In this document: one piece after another, positions 44,509 through 57,600 of the stretch
Layout of the letters: each line of letters opens with the position of its first letter
How positions within the stretch are numbered: position 1 is the first letter of the stretch
DNA from: Eudromia elegans
Taxonomy: Eukaryota > Chordata > Aves > Tinamiformes > Tinamidae
Length of the DNA stretch: 64,000 bases
NCBI GenBank assembly: GCA_003342815.1
Contig: PTEX01000054.1
Location: 2,452,621-2,516,620, forward strand
Direction: 5' to 3'
The notes under the pieces: generated by a model
Seen by the model: the letters and a program-made list of their open reading frames with translations, nothing else
What the model was told of the DNA's origin: nothing
Databases searched by the model: none
Translations under genes and position numbers: made by a program

Positions 44509-44554
44509 TGAGCTTAATTAATTTTCATAGAACTTTGAGCTTAATTAATTTTCA
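44509..44554. repeat. Short direct repeat containing TTAATTAATT
   Basis: TGAGCTTAATTAATTTTCA occurs at 44509-44527 and again identically at 44536-44554, a 27-base period. Each copy carries the palindrome TTAATTAA. Confidence 0.9.
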
Positions 44555-47500
44555 CTGAAGCTTGGCAAGCTTCTCACTTGCTGCTGCAGTCACAACACGA
44601 GCTCTCCATACATGAAGCAAACAGAATAATATCAGCTCAGAAAGTCACTTTTGGACTTGTTTTTGTATTTCACAACCAAGAATACTCCCAAGATAAACTG
44701 TTAACTGAAGCCCTGACAAGTTTTATTATAAATATTCCTAGCTTTAAAGAGAAATTTGAATAAATTCACTCAGTGTTCGTTCAGGGCAGTTAAGGCCTGA
44801 CAGCTTCAGATTATGCCTCATTTGTATGGAGCAGTGACCGAACTCGCTAATATGTGAAAGAACCAAGGGAGCTGAGCACTGAATCAAACAGCATGAGGAG
44901 AGTTTCTACCAACACGAGGAGCTTCTGAAGCTCTGGAGAAAACAGTTTCTTGGGCAAGAACACGAATCTCCCAGCTCTGAGGGAAGGACAACCTGCGAAT
45001 CAAAGGGATGCTCACTGAGTCCGAGCTCTGCTTCCTCCTAAATCAATAATTCACCAACAGATGTACCCATTACGAAGGAAGGAAACGCTGATACATTTGG
45101 CATAAACACTTCTGAAATAAAAATAACTGGTCGCTGCTGTCCAATACGGGCCACAAATGACATCCCAAAGTGACGATATTTAATCTTTACGAAATACCGA
45201 GTGGTTTTGAATCAAAAGACAGAGGATGAAGAAATGCCTCCTTCCCTCAGTTAAATCTCTTATTCGACATTCAGGCGGCCTCCGTGGGCTCTTTTGGGGC
45301 TGAAACTACAAGGCGATGGAGGCCCCGCTCGCCTGTCACGAGGCTGCTCAAAGCAGGGCACCAGACAGTCAGAAACCCCGGGCATGGAGCCAAAGCTCCC
45401 CAACGCTGCTGGGACACAATTTCCAGGCCAAAAGGAAGAAGAAATAATAACTTAAAAAAAAAAAGAGTAGGGAAAGCCTGGCTGGAGAAAGCCAGGCTTA
45501 TTCCAGCCCTTTGCAATACTGAAAACATTTAATTTCTCATTTATGCGAACTTCAAGGAAACAAAGCAGTCATTAAAGGCAGCGCATGGCTAATCTGCTGC
45601 TACATGGCTCTTGATCCTCTCTCTTGCTTCTCCCCTGTTTTTCCCTTATCCAGAACTTAAAAGTAGCTGCATTAGCGCAATATTGCTCAAGGGGAGAGCC
45701 AGTAAATAAAGTTTAATAAAGTCACGCAGTTCTGTCTTCAAAGGGCTGCGGAGCTTTCGCTCAGCTCTGGGCTGATCCCCCTTCTACAACTGCTTATGTA
45801 ATAAACCATTTAACCAATCTGTTGTACTAGAAAACAAATGGCAAAACACGACCTTTTTTTAATCAAATAATACTCAAAGTATTGGCAACAAAAAGACCAA
45901 TTTTAAATTATTCCAACTGCCACTTTTTCATTACACAAACTTTAAAAAAACTGGTTCCAGCAAGTTTCGTATAGCTCCCTCTTTAACACAAACAGCAGCT
46001 ACTCTAAATAGGATTTATGGTGAATTTTCCTACTCAAGCTCAGTGATACGAACTGCTAGGAACTGGTTCTAAGTAACTTATTAAACAATAAAATTGATGT
46101 TTGTAAAACGGCTTTCCCAACTATCCTAACCTTTCCCGACCTTTGCTGTCCTTGTTACTGGCTATACTTAGTGCCCGCGTCCCGGTCCCAGCATTCCCGG
46201 TGCTTTATCTGGGCTAGCAGCAATGCAGAGCCAGACAAATTGCAGTAACGCGCCATTTCCTGACGTGAAGCCAAAAGGGAAAACCAGCAAATGCCAGGAT
46301 TCCCGGTGCATTTCTTCACTACTTCAAATACAAGCCATTAGCAGAATAACCAGAAAAAAAGGAGGGTGAGTAACACTTAGCAGATTATTAACATTAACTT
46401 CACTTTGCCACCTAGTCTGCAGTACTGCCCTATGAAACACTGCAAGAGCACTAAATACATTTAGTGCAATGTTGCTCATTAGTTTCCAATAAATTCCCAT
46501 GGAACTATTTATTTTCCCACTGTAAAGTATTATGCTAAACTGCATCATTCAATAGTTGATAAAAATGGAGGGGAAAGGGGCAGGGTTGGTTCCTACCTCT
46601 TAGGAAAAAAATTAACCAGGTGTTGCAACATGGTGCTTTGTTCCAACAACTTCACGGCTTTATAAACCCCACTGCCTGGTGCTGGTTTATAAACAGGCAT
46701 GGCAAAAAACAGGACAGACAATCCCGTGGCAGGCACAGGTCCGGTAGGAAGCACCAAAGTCCTGGGAGGTTGTGGGTTTTTCCAACCCAGGAAAAAACAA
46801 ACAAACAAGCAAACCCACTTATTTGGAAAATCATTGGAAAATCGTTGAAAAACATTTAATTGAGTGACTGTGTAAGTCTCCTTTGTACAACTAATCCATT
46901 CTTTTCAGGCTGAAGCCTGGGTGTTTTAAACACAGCTGGGTACCACGATTTCCTATAGGGACACGTGGGACAGGAGGACCCCAGGGTGAGGAGTGAGCGC
47001 TGCAGCCCCGTGTGTCCTTTCACCCTTGGTGTTCTTGCTCCTTCAGCTTTCTTAATGGAGTCTAAGTGACTCTTAATCCAAATATTACATGTTTAATCTT
47101 AAGAGGGAACATTTAAAAGTGGTAATTGCTAATCATTTCCCTGGATAATTAGCTTGGAAAAAGTGTGTTTTTCAGGTGGATTGTCACACTCTCCACTCAT
47201 CATCTCCCACTCCTTCCCCACGCTAACAAGCACCTAGGAGCAGTTTAGAAATGCATCAAGAGGAGCATCTCGCACTCACAGACTTCAGAGCAAGTGCCAG
47301 CCAACCCCACGAGAGCACGAGCCCGGCTCAGCGTGCACAGGAACGTGGGGTGGCCTCCACGGGCGACCCAGCCTCGTGGTGCTGGCTCCAAGTGTCCTTG
47401 GGCACCGCGACCACTCTTCCCAAAAAGCTGAATCTCCAGTGACATCACCGAAGAAAGCTCAGCCTGGCAGGGACATCCCAAAAGACAAGGTGCTCTGCAT

Positions 47501-48698
47501 GCATGGTGGGTGCTGAGAACTTCCCTGCTCGTGTCACCCTGGTGTTGGGTCTCTGAGGTTCCGGCGGCTCTCGCATCCCTACCTCAAAACCCATCATGTG
47601 GCATCGTGTAGCCCCACGCAAAGGCGGTCCCTGACTCCGGGGCTGCGCGGTGCTGAAGGTGAAAGGATTTGAAAGCCAGCTCTATATACAGTATACACAC
47701 AGCAATTTGTTACTGTGAAAAACCATCTGTTTCTCGGTATTACAATCCTCAGAGGGGAAATTATAGCTAGCGTTCAACATAAAACATCAATTTAAACCAT
47801 CAACTATTCATAATTTCAATTCTTTATTGGAAACCAAGGACATAAATGTCAGGGAATAAAGCAATATTTCTTTTATTAACTGTTCCATTCATCTGGCTAT
47901 TAAATAAAACCAGGACCTTAATAAATAGCATTAGCCTTTGTACTGACAGCCACCCCAACTAGCACCATAATTCTAACTAAAATGCATTACATTTCTAGCG
48001 TCTTTGGGTTTTAAAACAAAATCAGGACTAAAAGCATTTTAAAGCATATGTATATAATATTTCTGGAGTGCAGTTGTTCCTGGGTAGGTAAATGTTTTAA
48101 GAAACAATGCTAACCAAACAAAAAAGCCTCTATTTACACGCAAGTTTCCAGTCAACCATCCACCTCCCTATATTATTCTGCCACCATTAATATACTAAAG
48201 AACAGGAGGGATCCTCGTACTGATGCTGCTTGCCCGTTGCCAAAGGGAATAAATTCTTTCAGTCCCCTGCTCTCAGGAAGGAGATCTACTACAAAAATAA
48301 TAACACCAGAGAAGGGCAGGGGGATGGAGACGACGAGAAGAGAATGTGTTCCTCTTGCACCGCATTATCACCCGTTACTACAAGGAAAAGTCTCTATTTC
48401 TGCTGACAGTTACGGAGAATTTCTGCAGTTCGGCGCTGCAGAACTACACTCAGAAACACTGAAACGTCCTGACTGCCCAGGATGGAGATCACAGAGCGCT
48501 GCTGTAATCCCGTTGTTCAAATCACCAAAGCAGGCAGAGCTCTGGGAAGCGCCAGCAACACTCCCAGCAGTCAGGGAGCGTCGCTTGAGAATCACAAATT
48601 CAACCCTGTGTGATTAGATAAGACTATCTGGAGGTTCCGCCGTATCTTAGAGAAAATCTATTCTGTAAGAGAAGAGAAGACTTCCTAAGAAGTCCATA

Positions 48699-48868
48699 GA
48701 TTCACTCCTAATGTTCACATAATTGTCCATTATTCCTCTTTAAGAACAGCTCCCCTGCTCTTTGTGCGAGCAGCATGGGGTACTCAAGAACACCATTATA
48801 GGGGAAAGGAAGCACAGCTGTAATCAAAACAATGATTATTATCACGTTCATTTAAATGCAGAGTGAGA
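48699..48868. repeat. Left arm of long imperfect inverted repeat
   Basis: These 170 bases align without gaps, as reverse complement, to 49003-49172. By hand I count about 27 mismatches, so roughly 84 percent identity. The longest identical core is around 48813-48837 and includes GTAATCAAAACAATGATTA. The outermost matching block starts GATTCACT; weaker similarity continues a few bases further out. The arms are not A/T-only or simple-sequence, so this is not a trivial palindrome. In the CUX1 pre-mRNA it could form a long hairpin with the other arm. Confidence 0.88.
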
Positions 48869-49002
48869 AATGAATACAAAAATATTCACTTGAAAGTGAA
48901 AGGTAAGAAATTAACTTTTTCCCCATGGACATCAGAAACCTAACCTCAAAACCAGGAATTACTTGTAAATTTTTTTACATCCCTTTGGAGCACACATTAG
49001 TC

Positions 49003-49172
49003 TCTCCTTCTGCATTTAAATGAATGTGATGGTAATCATTGTTTTGATTACAGCTGTGTTTCCTTCCACCCAAAATGGTGTTCTTAAGGACCCCATGCTG
49101 CTAATTCTAAGAGCAGGAGAGCTGTTCTTAAGAAGTAGTAATGGACAATTATGCAAGCATTAATAGTGAATC
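49003..49172. repeat. Right arm of long imperfect inverted repeat
   Basis: Reverse complement partner of 48699-48868, separated from it by a 134-base loop (48869-49002) that shows no matching symmetry. Shared blocks include AAGAACACCATT, AGCAGCATGGGG and CAGCTGTAATCAAAACAATG when read in the same orientation. No clear target-site duplication or transposon terminal motif was recognised at the outer edges. It could be an inverted duplication of a local segment, two opposed copies of an unknown repeat, or a fold-back element. Confidence 0.88.
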
Positions 49173-51284
49173 GACAGACTCTATAGGGCTGCTCATTGAT
49201 TTAATGCAACATTTCTTATAACTCCACATACAATAACCTCCCAAAATTCTCCTATATCATGCAAACGTTGACAGAAAAGAAAGGGGGGGCATGACTGAAA
49301 TACATGTGCTACTGTGGTCAACATAAAAACATCTACCTCCTGCTCATAAGGCTTCTTTGTGAAGGTGGAGCAAGAAGCGTGAAGTCAAAATTAGGGCATA
49401 TCAATGAAGTGTATGGTTTTTATGGCTGCTTATAAAGGTAGCCCCTGAATGTCTCTCTCAAGATCAACTCAGCATATAACCCATCCCTTCCTACTCTCCA
49501 TTCCCCCCATCTTTACAGGTGTCTTCTCTCTCCCCAGTGCTTACTGACCCTTACCATGTAGTCTCATCCCTTTTCTCTCGTCTTGCAAACTGCTACTCTC
49601 TCCTCTTACTGCACTGAATTTTAACTACCTTCTCCTATTCCTAACTTTGCAGCCTAAAGTCTGTCCCAATTTACTCTGGAAACTAGTAAGTAGGAGCTAA
49701 GCCTTCCTCACATGTGGAAAGCTGCCTTCCAAATACTTTTCACTGGGTTTTCACTGCTCCAGGTTGACATTAACAGAACCAGTTTCTGAAGAAGACAGAT
49801 CATTAATAATACTGTGTTGACAAAGATCAGACTCATTCTTAACCTCATTTCTCCATCAACACCATCTTCCCCCCAAAACAACCACCTAGCACCCACAGCA
49901 GATGATGACCCATTTGGTTACTTCCCCTACTACTTATTCAAACCCTCAGAAAATGAGAGATTGAGGAAAAGTATATTCAGATCAATGCTAACTATATGTA
50001 TCAACCAAGAGTTAAAAGGGGGCATCACAATCCAAGAAATACCTGTGCTTCACAATAAGAAATGACAGCTATGAGATGCTTGAGACCTGGGATTCTCTTG
50101 CAGGTAACTTCTGGGCCTGAAATATTTGTTATTGTTCACCAAATTCCTCCTGCAGGTGCCTAACTGTACCTTACTGTAAGCATAATGTAACAGAATGGTA
50201 TTTCTGAAATTGTCAGGACTTCCAGTTAACCAAGTTTAATAGAGCATTTAATTTCCTTACAGAACCTATGGCTAGCATCCCCCAGAATATTATCAATTCT
50301 GCCCTTCCACCCCTTGTCTTCACCCATTACTATCAACGACTTTGCAAATATGCACAGCCCAACTAGGTCTCCGATACGTACAGTCAGGATGTATTTATAT
50401 CAATGAATTCAGTAAATTCAATCACAGTGTCAGGAGAACGACCACAGACTTGACTCTGCACATTTTTGAGGAGTAAAATTCAGGGCAATCAACTTCTGTC
50501 ACACCTTGTTATTGCAGCTTTCAGCTTTCGTAGCAGGCACCTGAGCATTACGCCAAGCAGACCGTGCCAGGGGATTCTGCTCAAAGGGGAGGACACAATG
50601 GGCAAAATTGTGTCCCTGGGACAGAGAACAGGGGCCAGAAAGAGAGGGAACTGCCTCAAATAGCCACAGATAAACACATCTGATTCAAAATTCAAACGCT
50701 TCCAGGATTCAACTGACTTCTAGGAGACAAACCTGACCGGAAAACTACGAGGAGAAAGCAATAAACAAAAAAGTCTGAATTTAGCAAGGCTTTAGAAAGT
50801 CTCTCTTAACACACCGTTAAGCTAGCTAAGACGACAAAGTTTAGATCTATCCATCCAAACTAGGTATCAGATGGGCTGGGCAGATGTATCCATAAAGTAA
50901 CATCTAGAAAAGAGTTGTTAGCAGCTTCTTATCAAGCAGATGCCATTCAGAGAGACGTTTACATAGAGTCTCACCTGCATCTGGTCCCATTTGAGGGTCA
51001 CAGGAAACCTTGGTGATGGATACAGGATATGTTTATTTAATCTTCAAAGAGAAGGAAGTTGAAAAGAACAAAAATAATGATAGTGGAAAGAAGTCAAATT
51101 CAAAATGAACTTCACAAAATGAAGAAATTATTTGGGAAAAAAAAAATACATCACCCAAGCAAAAAAACACCCAGACAACACCCTCCAAGCCCCAAGAGGG
51201 CAAAAGAAATGTGTTTAACGTCAAAGACCACACGTGAGCAGGAACGATGGGCATTCAAGCAGTTCTGCAGGAAAGAGGGAAAAA

Positions 51285-51600
51285 AAGCTAGGGATATTCA
51301 TGGATCGAAAGCTGAACACAAGTCAACGCTGTCATGATGTTTCAAAGGAGGAAGATATCGTACTGTGAAGAGCAAATCCATACGTACAGCCAATAAGATG
51401 TGAACTAATCCTTCTGCTCTAGTGAGTGTTGGACAAAGTACTCCAGCTGAGGCCTTGTGAGCTTTGGGTATTGCATTTCAGAAAAGATATAGCTCAATTT
51501 GAGAAAGTCCAGAGCAGTGGAAATGAGAGGTCTAGGAACATCAGTGGTTAGAAAAGACAACGCACGAGGGCAGCTTAGTCTGCTCAGGAATCATTCCTTT
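51285..51600 (+). mobile_element. Degenerate CR1 LINE fragment (end of reverse-transcriptase frame and beyond)
   Basis: Several short matches occur in the correct order for the 3' part of the CR1 second reading frame and its flank. There is a segment like GGATCGAAAGCTGAACACAA followed by AGTCAACGCTGTC. Next comes TGAACTAATCCTTCTGCTCT, then GACAAAGTACTCCAGCTGAG with GCCTTGTGAG, and then GAGAAAGTCCAGAGCAGTGG. Each resembles a hallmark CR1 phrase (the AACATGAGTCAGCAGTGT, CTGTACTC, TACTCCAG-GGCC and GAGTCCAGAG stretches). The copy is old and riddled with changes, with no usable reading frame. It is antisense to CUX1. The edges are approximate and it may extend to about 51720. Confidence 0.6.
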
Positions 51601-54600
51601 AATGAGCCCGGCCTCCCTGCTCGGGCCCATGTCGGGCAACCAAGTGATGAGTGTGGTTCAGGAGGAAGGAGGAAGCTGAGGAACTGCAAAATGAAGCGCT
51701 GGGCCTTTCGAGAGAAGCTCTGCCCAAAACAAACACGAGAACCCTTGACTTAGGGAAGAAGAAGGGGAACGCAGCCATTTTCAAAATGCAAAAAACTGCA
51801 ACAGAGACACAGACCTTAATCTGTCCCTGTTGTGGAGGGTGGATGGGATACATGGAAATGAATTTAAAACTGTGCAGCATCCTAGCTAAACAATAGCACT
51901 GTTTTGTAATGGAAAAGTCCTAAGACACCGGAAACGACCGTCTGCGACCCTTCAGCTACAGAGGCAGCTCGGAAGAGGTTAAACAAACACCAGCCAGGTC
52001 CAGCTGACGGTGACTCGGGGCAGCCAGACACAGCAGATACCTCTGGGAGATGTCCCAGCCCAGGGAGATCCAATGGATTTTAGTCTTCAAAAATAATAAA
52101 ACACCAGTTAAGTACGTATGCTTAATGCAAAGTGCCGATTCTCTCTCTGCTCTACACAACAGCCAAATGCTCTCTCTCTATAAAACATCTCTCAGCAGAT
52201 CATCCTAGAATAACACTAAGATAAAGAGTCCCCAAAGTCATGAAGGGGATACAAATTTTATATACACTTTGCTAAAAAGCTTTCAGAAAAGTACAGCAGA
52301 AGCATGAATGCAGCTTGGCTTTTTACAAAGAAATTGTAATGATTAAATATCTGGAACTACGGAGTCATGTCCTGTTTTCTCTTCTTGATTCCTACTGACT
52401 CACTATCTTGGTGCTTCCAGTTTCTACCAGTAAAAGCAACATTAATTCTGCATCTACTGCATGAACTTCAAGTCTCCCGAATGCTTCTTGCAGTCTATCA
52501 TGCTGCTGGAAGAAGGTACGCTAACCTAAAAGTCACCACCACCATGGAGGGGTTGAAATTTCTCAGGGCTCACTTATAGAAAAATGACTTCTTCCTTTAA
52601 TTGAAAGAAAAATGCATTTATTTGTGTTGAAAGTATTAATGCTTTTGAATCTGACACGGAAAACACCCTGAGGCTATTTGCTCTCAGCTAAGCAATAGAT
52701 CATTTGAACTTAAACCTGCAGTCATGTAAAATGAAGCTGCAGGGGAAGAATAGGCATTGCTGCAGGAAGCAGAATCACTAAGGAACGGGAAGTTTTGTCT
52801 TTCATACAGACGACACTCGCTCAGTCGCTAATGTGACGCTCATGGTCCCCAGCAGTGTGTCGTGGGGACAGCGTGGGCCTGTGAGTGCTGCTGACAGTCC
52901 CCAAAACATCGTCCTGCAACCAGGGATTTTCTTGTCTAAAGCCTTAGAGCATTTCTGCAACTTGCTATAGGGAGGAGTACAGGTGTAGGCAAATATACGT
53001 ACCATACAAAGTAATACGTAGCTCTGACAAGCTTCTCTCAGTTCCCTCAATGTTGTTCGCGACAAAGCTCTCTCATAATTACATTAAATATAGAGGTTAC
53101 AAATTATGAACTGAATGAAGTTGAAACAACTTCACCCATACCACACGAAAAATCTAGATTTAATAAAAATTGATAGCCATTTATATTTTCCCGCTTATTT
53201 CATTCACAGTAAAAAAGCAGTTGGTTTCTTAAAATAATAAAACCCAGCAGTATCTACTTTAAATAGGCATTTGTTTATAAAATAGAGGTTTAAAAAAATC
53301 AAATCTCAGCCACTGCATCAAGCGTGGCTTTCCGCTCCGGGGTGAGCGATGCATTTCCTCATGGAGCTTCTGGACATCCTACCAGCAAGGATCTCATTTT
53401 CCTCTGCTCCTACCCTAAACCTTTCCCGTAAGTGTTTGTATCTCAGGGGAGCGGAGCTGGGAACAACAATATTTGCACAAAGGTCTCCCTTGGTGGCTTT
53501 TGTTTCCATTAGCACAAGCTGACCTTAAGCTGCGTAGTCTGAATTCACCCCACATCATGTTTAGGTACAGCTGGGTGCCTTGCTATGCTCTCCTCTGGCA
53601 GGTAATTTCCATCAGGTGATGGAAAATTGAATAATTCGAGAGACAACTAAAGTGGAGCTTTTAGAGAAACAACACGCTTAGTGCTCAAATGCATCTCAAC
53701 AAGATTTTATTGCACAACTGAAGAGGCTTTAAAAAAACTAAACAAGAAGTTGACTCACACACCTGTATAATAAATAAGCAGCAGAATTTCTAGCTTGAAT
53801 CCTACATTTTGAGCCAAAGAACATGAAACCGTAAAAACAAGACAGTTCCTTGCAGCCGTCTCGTTATGAATCTGGCCCTGGGTTTCCTCCTTCCTTCGGA
53901 AAGCTGCTTTCACAAGCAAGCAGGTAGGATGCTGGCACAGAACTCGCTCCAAACTATAAAATTCTGAGCATGATTTAACATGAAAATCTGAGGACATCAA
54001 GGCTTTTGGAGACACTCTTGCTGAAGGTGCCATTTCCTAATAGCTATTCACAGGTAGGGAGAAAAAAAAAAAGAGATTGTGATACATATTACTGCTCTAG
54101 TTGAGCTGCCCCTCACGTAGCAGCTCGTTTTAAGAAGAGGAATGGCTACAGAGCTGCTCTGTACACTAATTCCTTCCACCTTCCCCTCTTCTCTCCCACG
54201 CTGCCAGTTATTGTGGTGACTGACTGGGATAATACATGATGGCAATTCTAGGAACACAGAAATATTGATAAAACCTCACCAAATTACAGTCTCCGAAACC
54301 TATCTGCTTTTCCTCCCTTTTCCCAAGGGCTCTTGTTAACTGGGGTTTCTGCGTTTCCAGGACTGTGTGCAAGACCTCCAGTGCTACCTGTAATACTCCG
54401 CTGGAGAAAAGTGATATCGCTGCTATTTCCTACTCTGAAAGCATCAAGAAGATGCTTTCAGATGCCAAAATATCAACAAGAGCTTCTGATCTTAACATGA
54501 GCATAAGATGTACATATCTCCTCACTATTGAATAGGAAAGAACAAGTACTCTATAAACTTAGCAAAAGGGGAAGTCACAAGAGAAAAAAGTAAGTTTTTT

Positions 54601-57600
54601 TTACTAACATAGCAGCTTTGTTTCTAATATAGTAAAATTACAAAATATAATAAACACATGCACTTTCCATCTGTATAAACAACATTGTACTTGCCACTAC
54701 AACGCAAACAACGCTTTAACAGGAACACATCAGATGGTTAAAAGCAAAGCGCCACTCACACTATGTTATACCACACAAAACGCAACGTGCAAAAACTCCC
54801 TCGGCCAGCAAATTCATTCCTAGGGAAAACAAACAAACAAGGGAAAAACCTCACACCTTCCATGACAACCCCAGGCGAGTCACACAGCCCCTTGTATCCG
54901 AGGTAAGTAGTATTTGTTCCTCAGAAGTTCCTAGAAATACTCACTATTTCTGAACCATTCCAATTTCAAGATGAAAAATACTATACTAATCCTGTAACAT
55001 GTATGTGTTTGTTTCTGCAAGATATTTAGAATTTTTTCATGAACTAAAGTTACCCATGAATATAAAATACATACCTGACGTCTCACTGACCCTATTGTGA
55101 TAAGCCACTACGCAAAATTTTGTATGTGACCATTCTGCATGCAACCATTTCCCAATCTTCCTATTGGTACAGATAATTCGAATTTTCATCATCATTACAA
55201 ATGACGTGCTTTTGGTACATCAATATAGAAATCTGCTCGATGACCTTTTCATTTTGATTGTAACTGTCTTTATGTAATTATATATAAATATATATTTGAG
55301 TATTTAAAATGCTGTTGGTGAGAAGATGAATAGCAGATAACAAATAATAAAATCAATATTATTGTCTATGCAAGTAATGAGATGTTTTTCTGCTGGGAAT
55401 ATTTCATTTTTTTGCTTATTACTATCTTTCTTTAACTATCCCTAGATAAGACTTGTATCCTAAGCTATGCAATGTCATAAGATTCCCTGTGTGACACTAT
55501 TAAACAATAGAGAAGTATTTAATAAAACAAAAGTGGAAAAAATAACAAAAATAATTAATCTCATTAAATGAACTTGGTAATTAAGCCCCTTGCTAATTGA
55601 AACTAGTGACATTTGAACAGATTTCTTTGGTAATAATAAAATAATACACCTATTAGCCCTCTAAAAGTAATTAAGGTTTTAGTGTTTTTTGCTGCAATAC
55701 CAGTACTTTAAGGGCTTTAACAGTACGTGGTATCTGGATCATTAAAAAGGGCAGTTTTGCACAAATGGAACAGGTTTTAACTGAGCCTCAGTGTCACTGC
55801 TAGAAAAAACACGTAGCTGGCACAAGGACTGAGATTACACAGGAGCTGAGAAAAGCCCTACAAATTTTAACTGAAGAAGGAACACGGATTTAATGAAAAG
55901 GGAATACGCTGGATAAATTGTCATCTTATCTGCAGTGAAAGCATGCCAGTGCTACAGTTTTAAGGTGTTGCTCTATCATTTTAAGATACTTTTAAATAGC
56001 TGTTAGAAAGAACTCTTTAATAAAAATCTAACTGATAATAAAAGGATGTTCTAGCTACTAAAACAGTATTAAAATTGTTCTGCATTAAAGAACAATGGCA
56101 GGATTAGCAAGACACCATTACGAAATTAATCTGATTAATGCCTTATAAATAATGAAACTCTACACTTAAAATGGTCCGCAAGCTCCACCATGTCAGAACA
56201 TGGATCTTCTATGTGATGCAATACAAAAAAGGAGGGCAATTTCCCTATTAATTAAATAGCAAAACCTGAATCCTCCCAAAAAATCAAGTAAGGACAAACA
56301 GGGTAGGAGAAAAAAAAAAGTTTGACTTGCAAAAATTAATAAAACTAACTGCAACGTACTCCACCCTCTTCATAATCAGCTTCAGAAGGTACTTCATGCA
56401 CATGCCCTGCTGCACGATATCACTATTTCTCCATAGGCCAGGATTTTCCACTTTAGGATTTCCACTTTTTCTGTGGATAGAAACTTTCTCAGCAGAGCCA
56501 GCTTGACCCCAGGCTCGGCCGGCCTCCTCCCGGGGCCATTAGCACGTGGCCAGCGAGGTAGGATGGTCCCTCCAAGAGGACCATGTCCTTGAGCGGCAGC
56601 AGGGCTGGCCAAAGCAAGAACGGAACCACATGGATAACAGGCCAGGTTAGTGGCTTGACATTCACTTTAGGCACCGTAGTTAAAATCTTGTTATATCTGT
56701 TCATTCCTCACTCGCTAACCTAAGCCTACAGTCACTAATTACAGCAATTAATAGTGCAACTGAAAAAGCAGCTTCAGCTTTCTCTCGATTTCGATCCCCT
56801 ATTCAACGAGTATTAACAATTATTCCACAAAACTGCAACGCAGAGCTATGGACCACATGAAAACCTGATTATCAGGCTCTTTAACTGCAAAATCAGACAA
56901 TTAAACTGAGCTGTCCATATGCACAGATGCTGTACAAAGCAATGAATCTATGCATTACGGTTGGTATTAATCCCGTATTTCTAAATTCTCCTTGCTCACA
57001 GGTTATCAGTGTTCTGTAAACACCCTAGGGCTATGTCTCCTGCTGACTAACAGGGAGTTTTTAATCCTGCATGACTTCTGGAGCTACGCAATCACAGCAC
57101 TTGACTTGCTAAATGTAAAAACACCAGTGCTTGTGTTCAGTTGATCTATCAGGCTCCTTAAAACGGGGTGCAAGACACAGATGCAAAGCATGAACTGGGA
57201 AATCCAAATAAGAGACATTTGCTTTAACAGTTCAAGGGGGAATTGCTTCACACCTTGCAATCATCCAGTCCTAAACTCAAAACACTGCATACCTCAATGT
57301 GAATTGTTTTTTTAAAATCTACTTAAAAATATGAGGAAAAACAATCTTAGGATTGACCAAAATCACCACTAAACTGCTACTGTGACATCTGGCTAACCTG
57401 TACATGAATTAATGTTTCCAACTGAAAAGTGGCTATAACTCTGCTACAATTCAAACTGATTTGGATAAGCAGACTGTATAGGCACTGTCTGCAAATATCA
57501 CTTCCTAAAATCTGCTCAAAAAGTTATCGAATTTAAGAAAAAGAACACCTGCTCCCAGGCAGGCATACGTTAGTTATCTATAGCACACGGCAACATATTA

